This document shows, one piece after another, positions 49,816 to 58,539 of a stretch of DNA of 64,000 bases (its first letter is position 1; every line of letters starts with the position of its first letter). The DNA lies in the NCBI GenBank assembly GCA_025808375.1, contig CP061009.1, positions 1,736,001 through 1,800,000 on the forward strand, given 5' to 3'. The stretch comes from Duncaniella muricolitica. Lineage in GTDB: Bacteria > Bacteroidota > Bacteroidia > Bacteroidales > Muribaculaceae. The notes below the pieces were generated by a model. It did no database searches and was not told where the DNA came from. It saw only the letters and a list, made by a program, of their open reading frames with translations. Made by a program: the position numbers and the translations under genes.

Positions 49816-51477
49816 TTATTTCTTTCGTCGGTACTTCTGATTCGGATCATTGGGCTTTTCGGGGATGGTGGGTTCAAGTACACCAGCCTCAACCAAATCA
49901 TAGATATATTTCTTTCTATTATCAAAATGCGCAGAAACTCCAGCACGTTCCAATATCTCTTTACGACTTCTTGGTACGGAGCAAAAGTTGCGAATATCCT
50001 GTTGCTTTTTTGATAATTTTAGCCTAACTGGGTCGGTAGGTAGGTCGGATTTTGATGGAACTGGGTCGATAGGTGGGTCGGCTTCAAAGTAAGCTGGGTC
50101 GGTTTTACTAATAATTGGGTCGGGAACTTGGTCACTTTTGCGATGAGGTTGGTCTGTAACTTGCTCACTTTTTGAGGTTGCTTGGTCGGTAACTAAGTTA
50201 CTTTGGTCAGTAACTTGGTTACTTTTCCGGGGAATGGTGATGACGAACTCATTGGAGGCATGGGTGATTTCCTTGTCGGAAACACCATTCGAGAAAACCG
50301 CATCCGGGTCATATTCCAACGCACGGCGTACACCGCTTCCAGCTCCCGTGTATGGAAGCAGATAATTTGCGTTTGTGAAAAGGAACACATTACGAGGCAT
50401 GGAGGTTCCGTTCTTCACATCTTCGATAGTTAGACCATTGGGGAGTGAACCGGGACTGTGTATCTCTACCCGGTCATCAAATATGAAGATACGAATCGGA
50501 GTCTTTATATTCAGCGACCGATGCACCAAGGCATTGACAACATACTCCGTCAGACTCTCGTAGGGAATCTCCATTTCCCCGAGAGAATTGAACTCGCGTT
50601 TTACCTGCACCTTCCGTAGATTGCGGGTAAAGAAGTTCATGATGGTACGGTACTGATGAAGCAAATTTCCTTCGATTTCCATGTCGTGCATCTTGTCGCG
50701 GAACTGAGTGCCTCCGACAGGATTACCGAAGAAGCAGATACATTTGGCCGTAATTTCCGGCAACCAACGCTGAGTGTATTTACCGAAAAGCATCATCGCC
50801 GCCTTCGTCATTTGACCGTCAGGACGAATGAAACGAAGATTCCGCAAAAGCCGCTCGATAGTCGCTCCCTTGATGACGAATCCCGCCATCTGGTCAAGCG
50901 AATAATCCTTCATTGTCAGTTCATCAATATTCTTGCCTCGGAACACCGGGGAGAAACGCTCCATCATATACAGTTTGATGGTATCGGCATCAAGATCTTC
51001 AATGGAAGCATCGCGCACTGCCTCTTCATCGGCATAATATCGACCACAGTCACCCATCATATCGGCAAGCTCCGAATTGTCAAATACCTTACGCTTGTCC
51101 GCTCCATTCTTAACCCATATTATACCTTTATTGTCATGATAAGGCTTGTTTTTGCCTTCTGGAATTGTTGCTACGACAACCGCTCCACCCGTAGTCGGTA
51201 CATTCTCAACGTCAATTAGTACATTAGGAATCACGTTTTCTGAGGCAATGCTCGTCAGCAGATTGGTTGTTTCCTGCAACTCCATATATGACAGTGCATT
51301 GATCTCTCCCGACTTGTCATTGATGCCAATAACAAGTCTGCCGCCACGAGAGTTACTGAATGCCACCATCTCGCAGCCGATGTCATATTTATCCTCTTTA
51401 TTTGTGATACGTTCCTTAAACTGCACCTGTCCGGCCTCAGCCAAGTCGCGCAATTGAAGTATTTCTTTTTCAGTCAT
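49816..51477 (-). CDS. AlbA_2 (Schlafen-like) ATP-binding transcriptional-regulator-type protein
   Basis: 553 residues from ATG 51477. The N-terminal AlbA_2 domain (about 1-130: FKERITNKEDKYDIGCEMVA, FSNSRGGRLVIGINDKSGEI) precedes an HATPase_c_4-like region (about 270-420: YVVNALVHRSLNIKTPIRIF, VEIHSPGSLPNGLTIED). A repetitive linker (about 440-510) carries several S-x-x-V-T-D-Q units, and a small C-terminal domain follows. Such proteins occur in defence islands and as regulators. The repeats at DNA level could change length by slippage. Confidence 0.87.
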   Translation of the reverse strand: MTEKEILQLRDLAEAGQVQFKERITNKEDKYDIGCEMVAFSNSRGGRLVIGINDKSGEINALSYMELQETTNLLTSIASENVIPNVLIDVENVPTTGGAVVVATIPEGKNKPYHDNKGIIWVKNGADKRKVFDNSELADMMGDCGRYYADEEAVRDASIEDLDADTIKLYMMERFSPVFRGKNIDELTMKDYSLDQMAGFVIKGATIERLLRNLRFIRPDGQMTKAAMMLFGKYTQRWLPEITAKCICFFGNPVGGTQFRDKMHDMEIEGNLLHQYRTIMNFFTRNLRKVQVKREFNSLGEMEIPYESLTEYVVNALVHRSLNIKTPIRIFIFDDRVEIHSPGSLPNGLTIEDVKNGTSMPRNVFLFTNANYLLPYTGAGSGVRRALEYDPDAVFSNGVSDKEITHASNEFVITIPRKSNQVTDQSNLVTDQATSKSEQVTDQPHRKSDQVPDPIISKTDPAYFEADPPIDPVPSKSDLPTDPVRLKLSKKQQDIRNFCSVPRSRKEILERAGVSAHFDNRKKYIYDLVEAGVLEPTIPEKPNDPNQKYRRKK

Positions 51478-51510
51478 AATCGTTATTCTTTTGATAAGAT
51501 TTCCCACCAG

Positions 51511-51534
51511 CCGTTGCGACGACCGTTGCGACGA
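51511..51534. repeat. Tandem duplication of a 12-mer (CCGTTGCGACGA x2)
   Basis: Two exact copies between the AlbA_2 start and the IS4 element end. Confidence 0.7.
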
Positions 51535-51544
51535 CTTATTATGC

Positions 51545-52725
51545 CTTTTCTAAGTACATGACAAAAATTTGAAGATATCTAATTTTGGCTTGTAGTGAGG
51601 TCTGAGGAGTACGTTTGCGATTTCTTCCAAACCGTACTTTACCAGCGATTTAGCTCTCTTGCCGTGCTTTAATATTCTGATAGACTTAACATTCATATCC
51701 TTATGTTCACCAACGAGATACGCCCAAACCAATGCTATGCAGACCATCGCCGTCAGACGCGCGATGCGCTCGATGTCGCGCAGGTGGGTGTCCTCGATGT
51801 TGAATCCGGAGGACTTCATGGCGCGAAAGCATGTCTCAATCTGCCAGCGTTGTTTGTAGGTTGCCACGGCAGCTTCAGGATGGTTATAGCAAATCAGGAT
51901 TTGCAGTTCAGGCACGCCATCAGAGTTTTTCAGCATGGCACCTGCAATATAGACATATTCCCCTTTTAAGCAAAAAAACAGCTTATCGTAGACACGCTCC
52001 TGTCCGAGTTTGAGTCCGTGAAACAGATGCCATGCCCTGACATCCTCGGAGGATTTGGGATTGCGTAGCCGGAAATTCTGCTTGATTCGCAGGTAGTAAC
52101 GGATATGTCTGTTGTTGAGATACTCGACCCATTGCTTGCCGACAAACTCTCGGTCGGCAACAAGAGAATCGATACACTCGGCGCCGAACAGCCTTATAAA
52201 TCTATCAATCAGCCGTGTCCGCTCTTCCCAGTTGGAATTGCCGCGTTTATCGAGCATAGTAAAGAGCAATGGAAATGCGACACCTTTGTGTGTCACTCCC
52301 AGCATGAGGATATTGATGTTGACCTCACCGAATTTCCAGTTGGTGCGGTCAAGGCTCAGAACCAGTCCTGTCTTGACTGGCAGAAGCGCAAATATCACTT
52401 TGGCGATAATGTCAAGGTTGAGAGCATATCCGGCAAGAAATCTCTGCAGGCGGCGCAGGTTGGAATCACGTTCAACACTCGTAGGCATCGCCGATGCTAT
52501 TTTGTGGAGGCTGACCGTCTGCACAACACAAAGGGCGTGAAGAACAAACGCAAGCAATTTTATGCGAGCCAAATTCATTACCGGGCCAAGATGCTCTTGC
52601 ATAATCGGGACGATTTGATTAACTTTGTCGTAGTCCCTGGGAGTAGTCGTAACTTTCATGGAAAAAGCGGTCAAACTTTTCTTTAAAGTTACTAATTTTC
52701 AGGGACTTTTGCAAGAAATAACTAA
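51545..52725 (-). mobile_element. IS4-family insertion element
   Basis: Carries one intact transposase. The ends show an imperfect inverted match (left TTTCTAAGTACATGAC.., right end on the other strand TTTCTTGCAAAAGTCCCTG..). Exact boundaries and target duplication are not certain. Confidence 0.65.
51550..52659 (-). CDS. IS4-family transposase
   Basis: 369 residues from ATG 52659. DDE catalytic pattern: VLSLDRTNWKFGEVNINILM with the first Asp, SLVADREFVGKQWVEYLNNR with the second, and YKQRWQIETCFRAMKSSGFN, the YREK-like signature with Glu. Intact. It lies between the AlbA_2/Fic pair and the second Fic gene. Confidence 0.92.
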   Translation of the reverse strand: MKVTTTPRDYDKVNQIVPIMQEHLGPVMNLARIKLLAFVLHALCVVQTVSLHKIASAMPTSVERDSNLRRLQRFLAGYALNLDIIAKVIFALLPVKTGLVLSLDRTNWKFGEVNINILMLGVTHKGVAFPLLFTMLDKRGNSNWEERTRLIDRFIRLFGAECIDSLVADREFVGKQWVEYLNNRHIRYYLRIKQNFRLRNPKSSEDVRAWHLFHGLKLGQERVYDKLFFCLKGEYVYIAGAMLKNSDGVPELQILICYNHPEAAVATYKQRWQIETCFRAMKSSGFNIEDTHLRDIERIARLTAMVCIALVWAYLVGEHKDMNVKSIRILKHGKRAKSLVKYGLEEIANVLLRPHYKPKLDIFKFLSCT

Positions 52726-52754
52726 TTAAAAATCAACAATATAACCGACAAAAT

Positions 52755-53780
52755 TCATTTTTTGTCATCTACTAAAATGCCTTTTTTGACGAGGTCAGAG
52801 GTAATGCGCTTGACTGTAGATGCTGATTTCTGTATAGATTTTGCAATCTCAGTCTGGGTGATTTTAGGATTGTCCTCGATAATCTTTAGTACGGCTAACT
52901 CTTCCAAAGTACAATTCAAAGTGTCAAATTGAGACTTTGGATTGGGCATCGTGATGCTTTGAACGGAAGTCGCCGGAAGGGATACCCCGACGAGCATATC
53001 ACGATTGCGGAGTTCATTCTTTTCACCGAGGATAACATTGCGCAGGAATTTTTCTACAAATTCAGTCGTTGGGGAGATATTCAATCCCTTGTATGAGGCT
53101 CTCACGAGGGCGTTGCGGAAATACCACGAATGTTCTTTGAACATATCGTTGGTTGCCGGAATACCCATTGAGCGAAGATACTTAATAAGGAATACCGCAG
53201 TTGTGCGAGTGTTGCCCTCACGGAAAGGGTGTATTTGCCATAGGTCTGCAATAAACTGAGATAGGTGATTGATAATCTCAGTCATCGGGCGATTTGAATA
53301 ATCAAATTCTTTCTCCCTTGATAGATCATATTCGATAGCTTCGCGGAGATCAATAGCCGGTTGGTAACTAACTGAGGCATTTCCACCAAGTACCCATTCT
53401 TTTTTGCTAAGCTCAACCTTTCGCAACTGTCCGGCAAACTTGAATACACCATCAAAGATACGTAGATGAATAGAAGTTAGTCCAACTAATGAGAATGCAA
53501 ATGATGGTTCACTGAGAATCTTTGCGATGTTGGCAGACGCTTTATCTCCTTCTTCATCTACGTCATCATGTCCTGATTTTGTCTCATAATAAGCCTTGAT
53601 GCGTTCGCGAGCTTCATCAATGGTAATATCTCCCTCAATATGCTGACGTGCGGTATCGAGTAGATACGGCGATACCTTTAGCCCATCTACGTCCTGAAGA
53701 CCGATTGCCGTTTGCCAAGCATCCGCCTTTTCCTTCTGTCCCGGTTCTCCATGAACTATGTATTCGTCAAATTCGCTCAT
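52755..53780 (-). CDS. Fic-family protein with C-terminal helix-turn-helix
   Basis: 341 residues. An antitoxin-like N-terminal region (DEYIVHGEPGQKEKADAWQT, AIGLQDVDGLKVSPYLLDTA) is followed by the Fic core with HPFREGNTRTTAVF at about residues 190-204. The usual DGNGR reads EGNTR, as in the VbhT/Fic-type HPFREGNTR subgroup. The C-terminal wHTH is KITQTEIAKSIQKSASTVKR. The motif is complete, so AMP transferase activity is expected. Confidence 0.9.
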   Translation of the reverse strand: MSEFDEYIVHGEPGQKEKADAWQTAIGLQDVDGLKVSPYLLDTARQHIEGDITIDEARERIKAYYETKSGHDDVDEEGDKASANIAKILSEPSFAFSLVGLTSIHLRIFDGVFKFAGQLRKVELSKKEWVLGGNASVSYQPAIDLREAIEYDLSREKEFDYSNRPMTEIINHLSQFIADLWQIHPFREGNTRTTAVFLIKYLRSMGIPATNDMFKEHSWYFRNALVRASYKGLNISPTTEFVEKFLRNVILGEKNELRNRDMLVGVSLPATSVQSITMPNPKSQFDTLNCTLEELAVLKIIEDNPKITQTEIAKSIQKSASTVKRITSDLVKKGILVDDKK

Positions 53781-53826
53781 AGCAAGTTATTCAATCTGTT
53801 AGCATCCTACATTCTATAGCTATAGA

Positions 53827-53910
53827 CTAATTGCGTGCATATTCTTTCACTCCCGGTTTTCCAGAAGTAAAATATTGTTCAAATTCCAGATATTTATCTT
53901 CGTAAGCCAT
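53827..53910 (-). pseudogene. Remnant of a second Fic N-terminus
   Basis: 27 codons: MAYEDKYLEFEQYFTSGKPG, then VKEYARN and a stop. It resembles the first residues of proteins like the Fic at 52755-53780 (MSEFDEYIVHGEPGQKEKA). It is probably the leftover start of a deleted fic gene. Confidence 0.35.
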
Positions 53911-53940
53911 ATTCTCTCATTTATTGTCAACTACCGAGGA

Positions 53941-54196
53941 TTTCTCGGTAGTTGATTAACTCAGTTATTTCCATTTTGGAAACAGTTGAATCCTGTTTCT
54001 ATTCTCCCTCAGAAAAAATATTATTCAGGTGCTTGCTTATAGCCGGCACACCCACATCAAATAGCTGCGCCATAGCCTTCTGCGTGCACCAGATACTTTC
54101 ATCCCGGTACACAACCTGCACACCATCCTCCTTACCCTCAATCTGAAAGATCAGGAACTCCGCCGTGCTATTTCGTATCTCAAACTTCTTAGCCAT
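53941..54196 (-). pseudogene. RhuM-family protein, N-terminal part with in-frame stops
   Basis: 65 residues (MAKKFEIRNSTAEFLIFQIE, then ESIWCTQKAMAQLFDVGVPA and ISKHLNNIFSEGE) match the N-terminal domain of RhuM 'virulence' proteins. The same frame continues after TAG as KQDSTVSKMEITELINYREI before a TGA near 53941. The rest of the gene is missing. RhuM proteins are common in mobile islands; function uncertain. Confidence 0.65.
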
Positions 54197-54233
54197 AAAG
54201 TTTTCTTGCGGTACAAAACTTCAATAAATATTT

Positions 54234-55160
54234 TTATAGTCTTACATCATAAAAATGAGGTAAAAAACGATATATCCGTTTATATTTTTCCACTTCGGTT
54301 GCTGTTAATATTCTCTTATCGATTAGTTCTTTTTCTCTTTCTTCAATATCTAAAATCTGGTTTAGATAAGATGCTTCTCTGTATGTTAAGTTAGGAATAT
54401 TTATTTCATAAGGTTGAATAGTTGAAATAAAATCAAATCCATCAATATTTAGGTCATCTTTTTCACATTCAGAACTAAGGACAATGCCTCCATACGTAAG
54501 CATTCTGGCACCGCGGTATTCAGCATATTTTATATTGTAAAGAGGAACAAACGATAGATTATCTCCAATTGAATTTCGTTCTTTAATAATTCTATGACAA
54601 TAACCTTCTAGCATTCTCTTTATTGTTTCGCTGGAATTAACATCTGCACAACAATTTTCGGTTATATCATAAAGTACTAAGGAACCATAGATTTCTTTAA
54701 ATTCTTCGTTAGTATATGGAGTATTTCCATTTTTAAGTTCCCTGTTACATGATATGATAATAATACTGCCATGTGGCACTTCTCGAAGGACCAATTCTAT
54801 GTCTGTAAAAAAAGTCATTGATAGCGTATTGTCATAATCGAGCCAAACAATACTTGGTTTTGATAAATCGACTAGAGACAATTGATCTGAAGATTGGCCA
54901 TGGAGAATGTTGATGCACGAATAAGGCTTGTTGAACTCCAGTTTATTAGGTTCATATTTCGCCTCTATACTATACATGTCTTTGATATGCAATTCCTTAT
55001 GAAATAATTTAAAATCGGTAAAAGACAATCCACCAAAACCAATGTATTGATACTTTAATTTCAAAACGCCCATTATCCTTGCAATGGAAGCAAGAAGCAT
55101 TCTCCGTTCAGCAAATTTGCATGGACGAATCTCATAATTCAACACTGTCGCACTCTTCAT
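54234..55160 (-). CDS. Rossmann-like partner protein of the GHKL ATPase (O-methyltransferase-like)
   Basis: 308 residues. MKSATVLNYEIRPCKFAERR, YQYIGFGGLSFTDFKLFHKE (a glycine-rich loop like SAM motif I), SIVWLDYDNTLSMTFFTDIE (motif II-like acidic strand), SIIIISCNREL and GARMLTYGGIVLSSE. I recall similar proteins annotated O-methyltransferase beside ATP-binding proteins, but no catalytic site is proven. It overlaps the GHKL gene by 29 bases, so the two are co-translated. AT-rich and island-located, suggesting a defence or stress role (inference). Confidence 0.7.
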   Translation of the reverse strand: MKSATVLNYEIRPCKFAERRMLLASIARIMGVLKLKYQYIGFGGLSFTDFKLFHKELHIKDMYSIEAKYEPNKLEFNKPYSCINILHGQSSDQLSLVDLSKPSIVWLDYDNTLSMTFFTDIELVLREVPHGSIIIISCNRELKNGNTPYTNEEFKEIYGSLVLYDITENCCADVNSSETIKRMLEGYCHRIIKERNSIGDNLSFVPLYNIKYAEYRGARMLTYGGIVLSSECEKDDLNIDGFDFISTIQPYEINIPNLTYREASYLNQILDIEEREKELIDKRILTATEVEKYKRIYRFLPHFYDVRL

Positions 55161-56343
55161 TTGCGAGTTCTTCTAGTTTAAGGTAATAATTGAATGTAGT
55201 CTCTCCTAATTCTTTAAAACTTTTAACCTCAGCGTGATCTTTCGCAACTTCCGCAGTCTCTTTTGAGACGTCATACGCAATACGAATCGTGCTTTTCTTC
55301 CGAGCGATAGTATCCGTATCTAGTGGAGGAGCAATAAAGGTCTTTTCTATGTTCGTAAAATTGTAAGACTTTAGTTCTACTGCTCCAATTTTTGAAGTAT
55401 TTTCCCAAAGCATAGTCCTGTATTCATTTGCTTCGTCACCCATTTGAGGGATTTTTTTTAGAAACTCAAAAACTTTGAGCATACCATTCTTCATTATTGG
55501 AACAATTGCCTTATAGACTTCGGAAGTTGCATCTATTCCTTTCTTGGTTGTAGTTAAGGGCAAATTTAATGTCTCTTCCGAATCAAGGAAAAGAATTCCA
55601 CGAAACATTACATAGTTAATATGCCACTTGGGTATAGGTTGAACACCCCAGCCGGTTATACTAGATGTATCAGCTTCTAAAACTAAACGATTATTACAAT
55701 AGATGTACCATCCGGAAAGTTTAGGCTCACCAATTCCACCAAGTCCTGCAATCAATTTATATTTAACATTATTAATTGCCCCTTCGATATGATAAGGGAT
55801 CGTATTGTTTGATAATAACAACTCTACACGCTTACCTGATAACGGTTTTTCGTTTAGATATATTGTTAGACCTTTCTGTAAACTAAAGTTCAGAAGTTTC
55901 TGGATATTATCAGCCAGTGTGGTAATAAAGCCCTCATCAGCAAATAGATTGCTTACTTCTGAATTTAAATTAGTAATACTTATTGATGTTCCATCTACTT
56001 CATCTGTATTCGGAATTTCAAGATAGGAAAAGGACCAGTCGTCAATTATATCAGATGTCCCATCCTCATTAGTTATTTTGCGGACCTTTTTGCTCCATTC
56101 GTCAACATCAACTTCTACCTTAAATGAATCTTGTTGATGTTTAGATTCAACAGTAAATTTCTTACCTATTTTAAAGAGAGATCTCTTCATACCGATTCCA
56201 AAACGACCGACTGTTCCATTACCTTTTGGAGCTTCTTCTGGCCGGCCAAATCGAAACGCATACTTTTTTGCTGTGTCGATTGAGAAACCGCCACAATTAT
56301 CTTTAATTTCAAAATAGTCTTTATTAACCGTAAGGTATATATT
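55132..56343 (-). pseudogene. GHKL (Hsp90/MORC-like) ATPase gene, 5' end removed by an IS
   Basis: The frame is open from inside the IS; native sequence starts at about 56343 with VNIYLTVNKDYFEIKDNCGG. Seen: the DxGxG-type motif as KDNCGGFSID, the glycine loop as GTVGRFGIGMKRSLFKIGKK, then a transducer-like half and an acidic C terminus. The N-box helix with the Mg-binding Asn is missing, so ATP hydrolysis is unlikely as it stands. Normal form would be perhaps 450-500 residues. It overlaps the Rossmann-like partner gene. Confidence 0.7.
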
Positions 56344-57716
56344 TACAATGATTCGGTAAAAATTACCGAAGTAGTTGAAACTTAAGTTAATATGTCGAAT
56401 TGTCAAATACAAATGAATCGCCAAAGCGTTCATTATAAAACTCTTATACCATGAACGTATTGGCGATTCTCAAAGACTTCACCTTTCGGTGTAAGTCGGT
56501 ATTTGAAAATACTACAACCAAGATGAGCAAAAGGTTCCTCAACTGGCTGATTTTAACAATACGCACTGTAGCGTTGATTCCGGGCAAAGTCAATTTTACC
56601 AGGCTGTCGCGCTATGGCGGTCGTACAGCCAAGACCTTTGCTTCCAATTTCAAAACATCCGTAGACTGGATGAAAGTCAACATAGGTATGGCGCAGGATT
56701 GTTTTGGGCCGGCCGATGACATGGCAGTGGTAATCGATCCGTCGTTCATTTCAAAGCAGGCAGACTGACGTATGGCATAGGCCGTTTCTGGTCAGGGGTG
56801 GCACAACGTGTGAAACGCGGTCTGGAGATAATGGCAATTGGGGCAATAAGTCTGAGTAAACATACATGCGTGATGCTCGGTGCTGTCCAGTCACCGAACT
56901 TCAGGACTCTTGAATCCGAGAAACAAATGTCAATGCTTGACTGGTATGTGGCACTTGTCAGGTCAAAGGCGACAGAGATGCTCTCACTGACGGATATTCT
57001 GGTTGCCGATGCCTTTTTCTCCAAATATGAGTTTGTAAATGAAGTGATTGGCATGGGATTTCGATTTGTCGGGAGATTACGTGCCAACTCATATCTGAGG
57101 TATCTGGCCATACCGGATTCCTCCGCCCCGCGAAGACGCGGCAGAAAGAAAAAGTATGGAGAGAAAGTGGATTTCTCCAATCTTGATATGTCCGTGTTCA
57201 CTTCATTCATATATGAGGATTCCAAAAGAAACAAAAACCGATGTCACACGGCGGTCATACATTCGAGGGCATTGAAACGCGACATCCGTATCGTGGTATG
57301 TCCGGTTGAAAACGCAGAGCCTCTTCTTTACTTCTCTACCGACACCAACATGAGGCCTGAAAAAGATCATCGGTTTCTACCGCACCCGATTTCAGATTGA
57401 GTTCGGCATACGCGATGCCAAGCAGTTTACCGGACTTCAGTCACAGCAGACCCGGGACAGGGAGCGGCTTGACTTTGCGTTCAATCTTTCCTTCACAGCC
57501 CTCAATGTCTGCAAAGAGGTCATAAGGAAGGATTATCCGGATCTTTCGGTAGCGCAGTTCAAACGGCTCATGTTTGAATCTTATCTCGCCTCAACAATTA
57601 TTTCGACTTGCGGAAAATCTCCGCATCTCAAAATAATTCAGAAGATAAATCATCGGTTGGCTCTGTTAGCGGCTTAGCCAAGGCTGAACAACCTCAAATT
57701 TTACCGAATCATTGTA
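56344..57716 (+). mobile_element. IS4-like insertion element with TACAATGATTCGGTAAAA ends
   Basis: Left end 56344-56361 is the reverse complement of the right end 57699-57716. Inside is a transposase in three frames. Both neighbours are genes missing their 5' ends, facing away from the element. No clear target duplication. Confidence 0.8.
56451..57677 (+). pseudogene. IS4-like transposase, two frameshifts
   Basis: Frame 1 (56451-56768): MNVLAILKDFTFRCKSVFEN to MAVVIDPSFIS with the first Asp. Frame 2 (about 56770-57400): AGRLTYGIGRFWSGVAQRVK, ILVADAFFSKYEFVNEVIGM with the second Asp. Frame 3 (about 57365-57677): IIGFYRTRFQIEFGIRDAKQ, the Y-x-x-R-F-Q-I-E-F-x-x-R-D signature, to the stop. All parts are well kept, so only two small indels break it. 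Confidence 0.8.
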
Positions 57717-58032
57717 TATCTCTGATGATAAATATTCGGGGACATTCATTTCCGGCATCTTATTTCAAGGAATCCATTCGTCAGAACTCAATAAAGTTAT
57801 CCCCGGTAGTATTGGCTGGAGATTAATTCCGGCACGAAAATATGCCGTATTTACACACAAAGGCAATTATGATGGCTTAACCTCATTTTATGATGAGGTT
57901 ATTACTACAATTAACAATAGTGATTTAAGTATTGACATAACAGCCCCGTATATGGAGAAATACCTCAATTCCCCCACCGATGTACCTGCGGAGGAATTGA
58001 TTACGGAGTTGTGGGTCGGCTTGGCTGATTAG
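57717..58032 (+). pseudogene. GyrI-like (AraC effector-binding type) domain, 5' end removed by an IS
   Basis: About 104 residues from the IS edge: ISDDKYSGTFISGILFQGIH, GWRLIPARKYAVFTHKGNYD (typical GyrI-like strand), then DLSIDITAPYMEKYLNSPTD and ELITELWVGLAD. The usual family has either an HTH domain or a short start before this part. It probably bound a small molecule. The lost 5' end faced the GHKL gene. Confidence 0.7.
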
Positions 58033-58517
58033 ATTGGGACTGCATATTTGGGTATAGACAATGTAACTATTTTATTCCATGCTTGAAATGTATCGCTTTT
58101 AAGAATTTCAATATACCTCTTCCAAACATATTTCGACGGTCCATTTGGGTCGCTTATGCCTTGAACCACTAACGAGAAATAATATCGGTCATCCTCCACT
58201 ACGCCCATTTCTTCCGATATGTTTATTCTGGTAAACAATCCACATGCATTCCATTTGGTTTCCAATGCCTTTATCTTGCCTATTTCTTCACCATCAATAA
58301 CTATTCTGGGATGAGCCGAAAGGAAAATTTGACTATCTCTGGGAAATATATCTATTACGATGTCCGCAACTTGACTAGGATCTTCTGAGTTCCTAACATG
58401 AAAACTTGTTGAAGTGGGATTACCATTTTTGTTTCCCGTATCAGAATTAAAAAGGGGCTGATACTTAATCTTGGCAGACTTCAGATATGCCTGGAGTGAT
58501 TGAGTGATTCTGTCCAT
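58029..58517 (-). CDS. Hypothetical protein, possible chaperone-like fold
   Basis: 162 residues: helical start (DRITQSLQAYLKSAKIKYQP), then alternating strands (FHVRNSEDPSQVADIVIDIF, NACGLFTRINISEEMGVVED, RYYFSLVVQG). The pattern recalls YbjN/type III chaperone-like folds but no family is certain. It lies 22 bases after the agmatine-deiminase-like gene and overlaps the end of the GyrI-like fragment by four bases. Confidence 0.6.
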   Translation of the reverse strand: MDRITQSLQAYLKSAKIKYQPLFNSDTGNKNGNPTSTSFHVRNSEDPSQVADIVIDIFPRDSQIFLSAHPRIVIDGEEIGKIKALETKWNACGLFTRINISEEMGVVEDDRYYFSLVVQGISDPNGPSKYVWKRYIEILKSDTFQAWNKIVTLSIPKYAVPI

Positions 58518-58539
58518 AAAAGAATATCATTTAATAGGG

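Noticed and set aside
51545..52725. Programmed frameshift in the IS4 transposase
   Set aside because: The transposase is one uninterrupted frame with all catalytic signatures, so none is needed.
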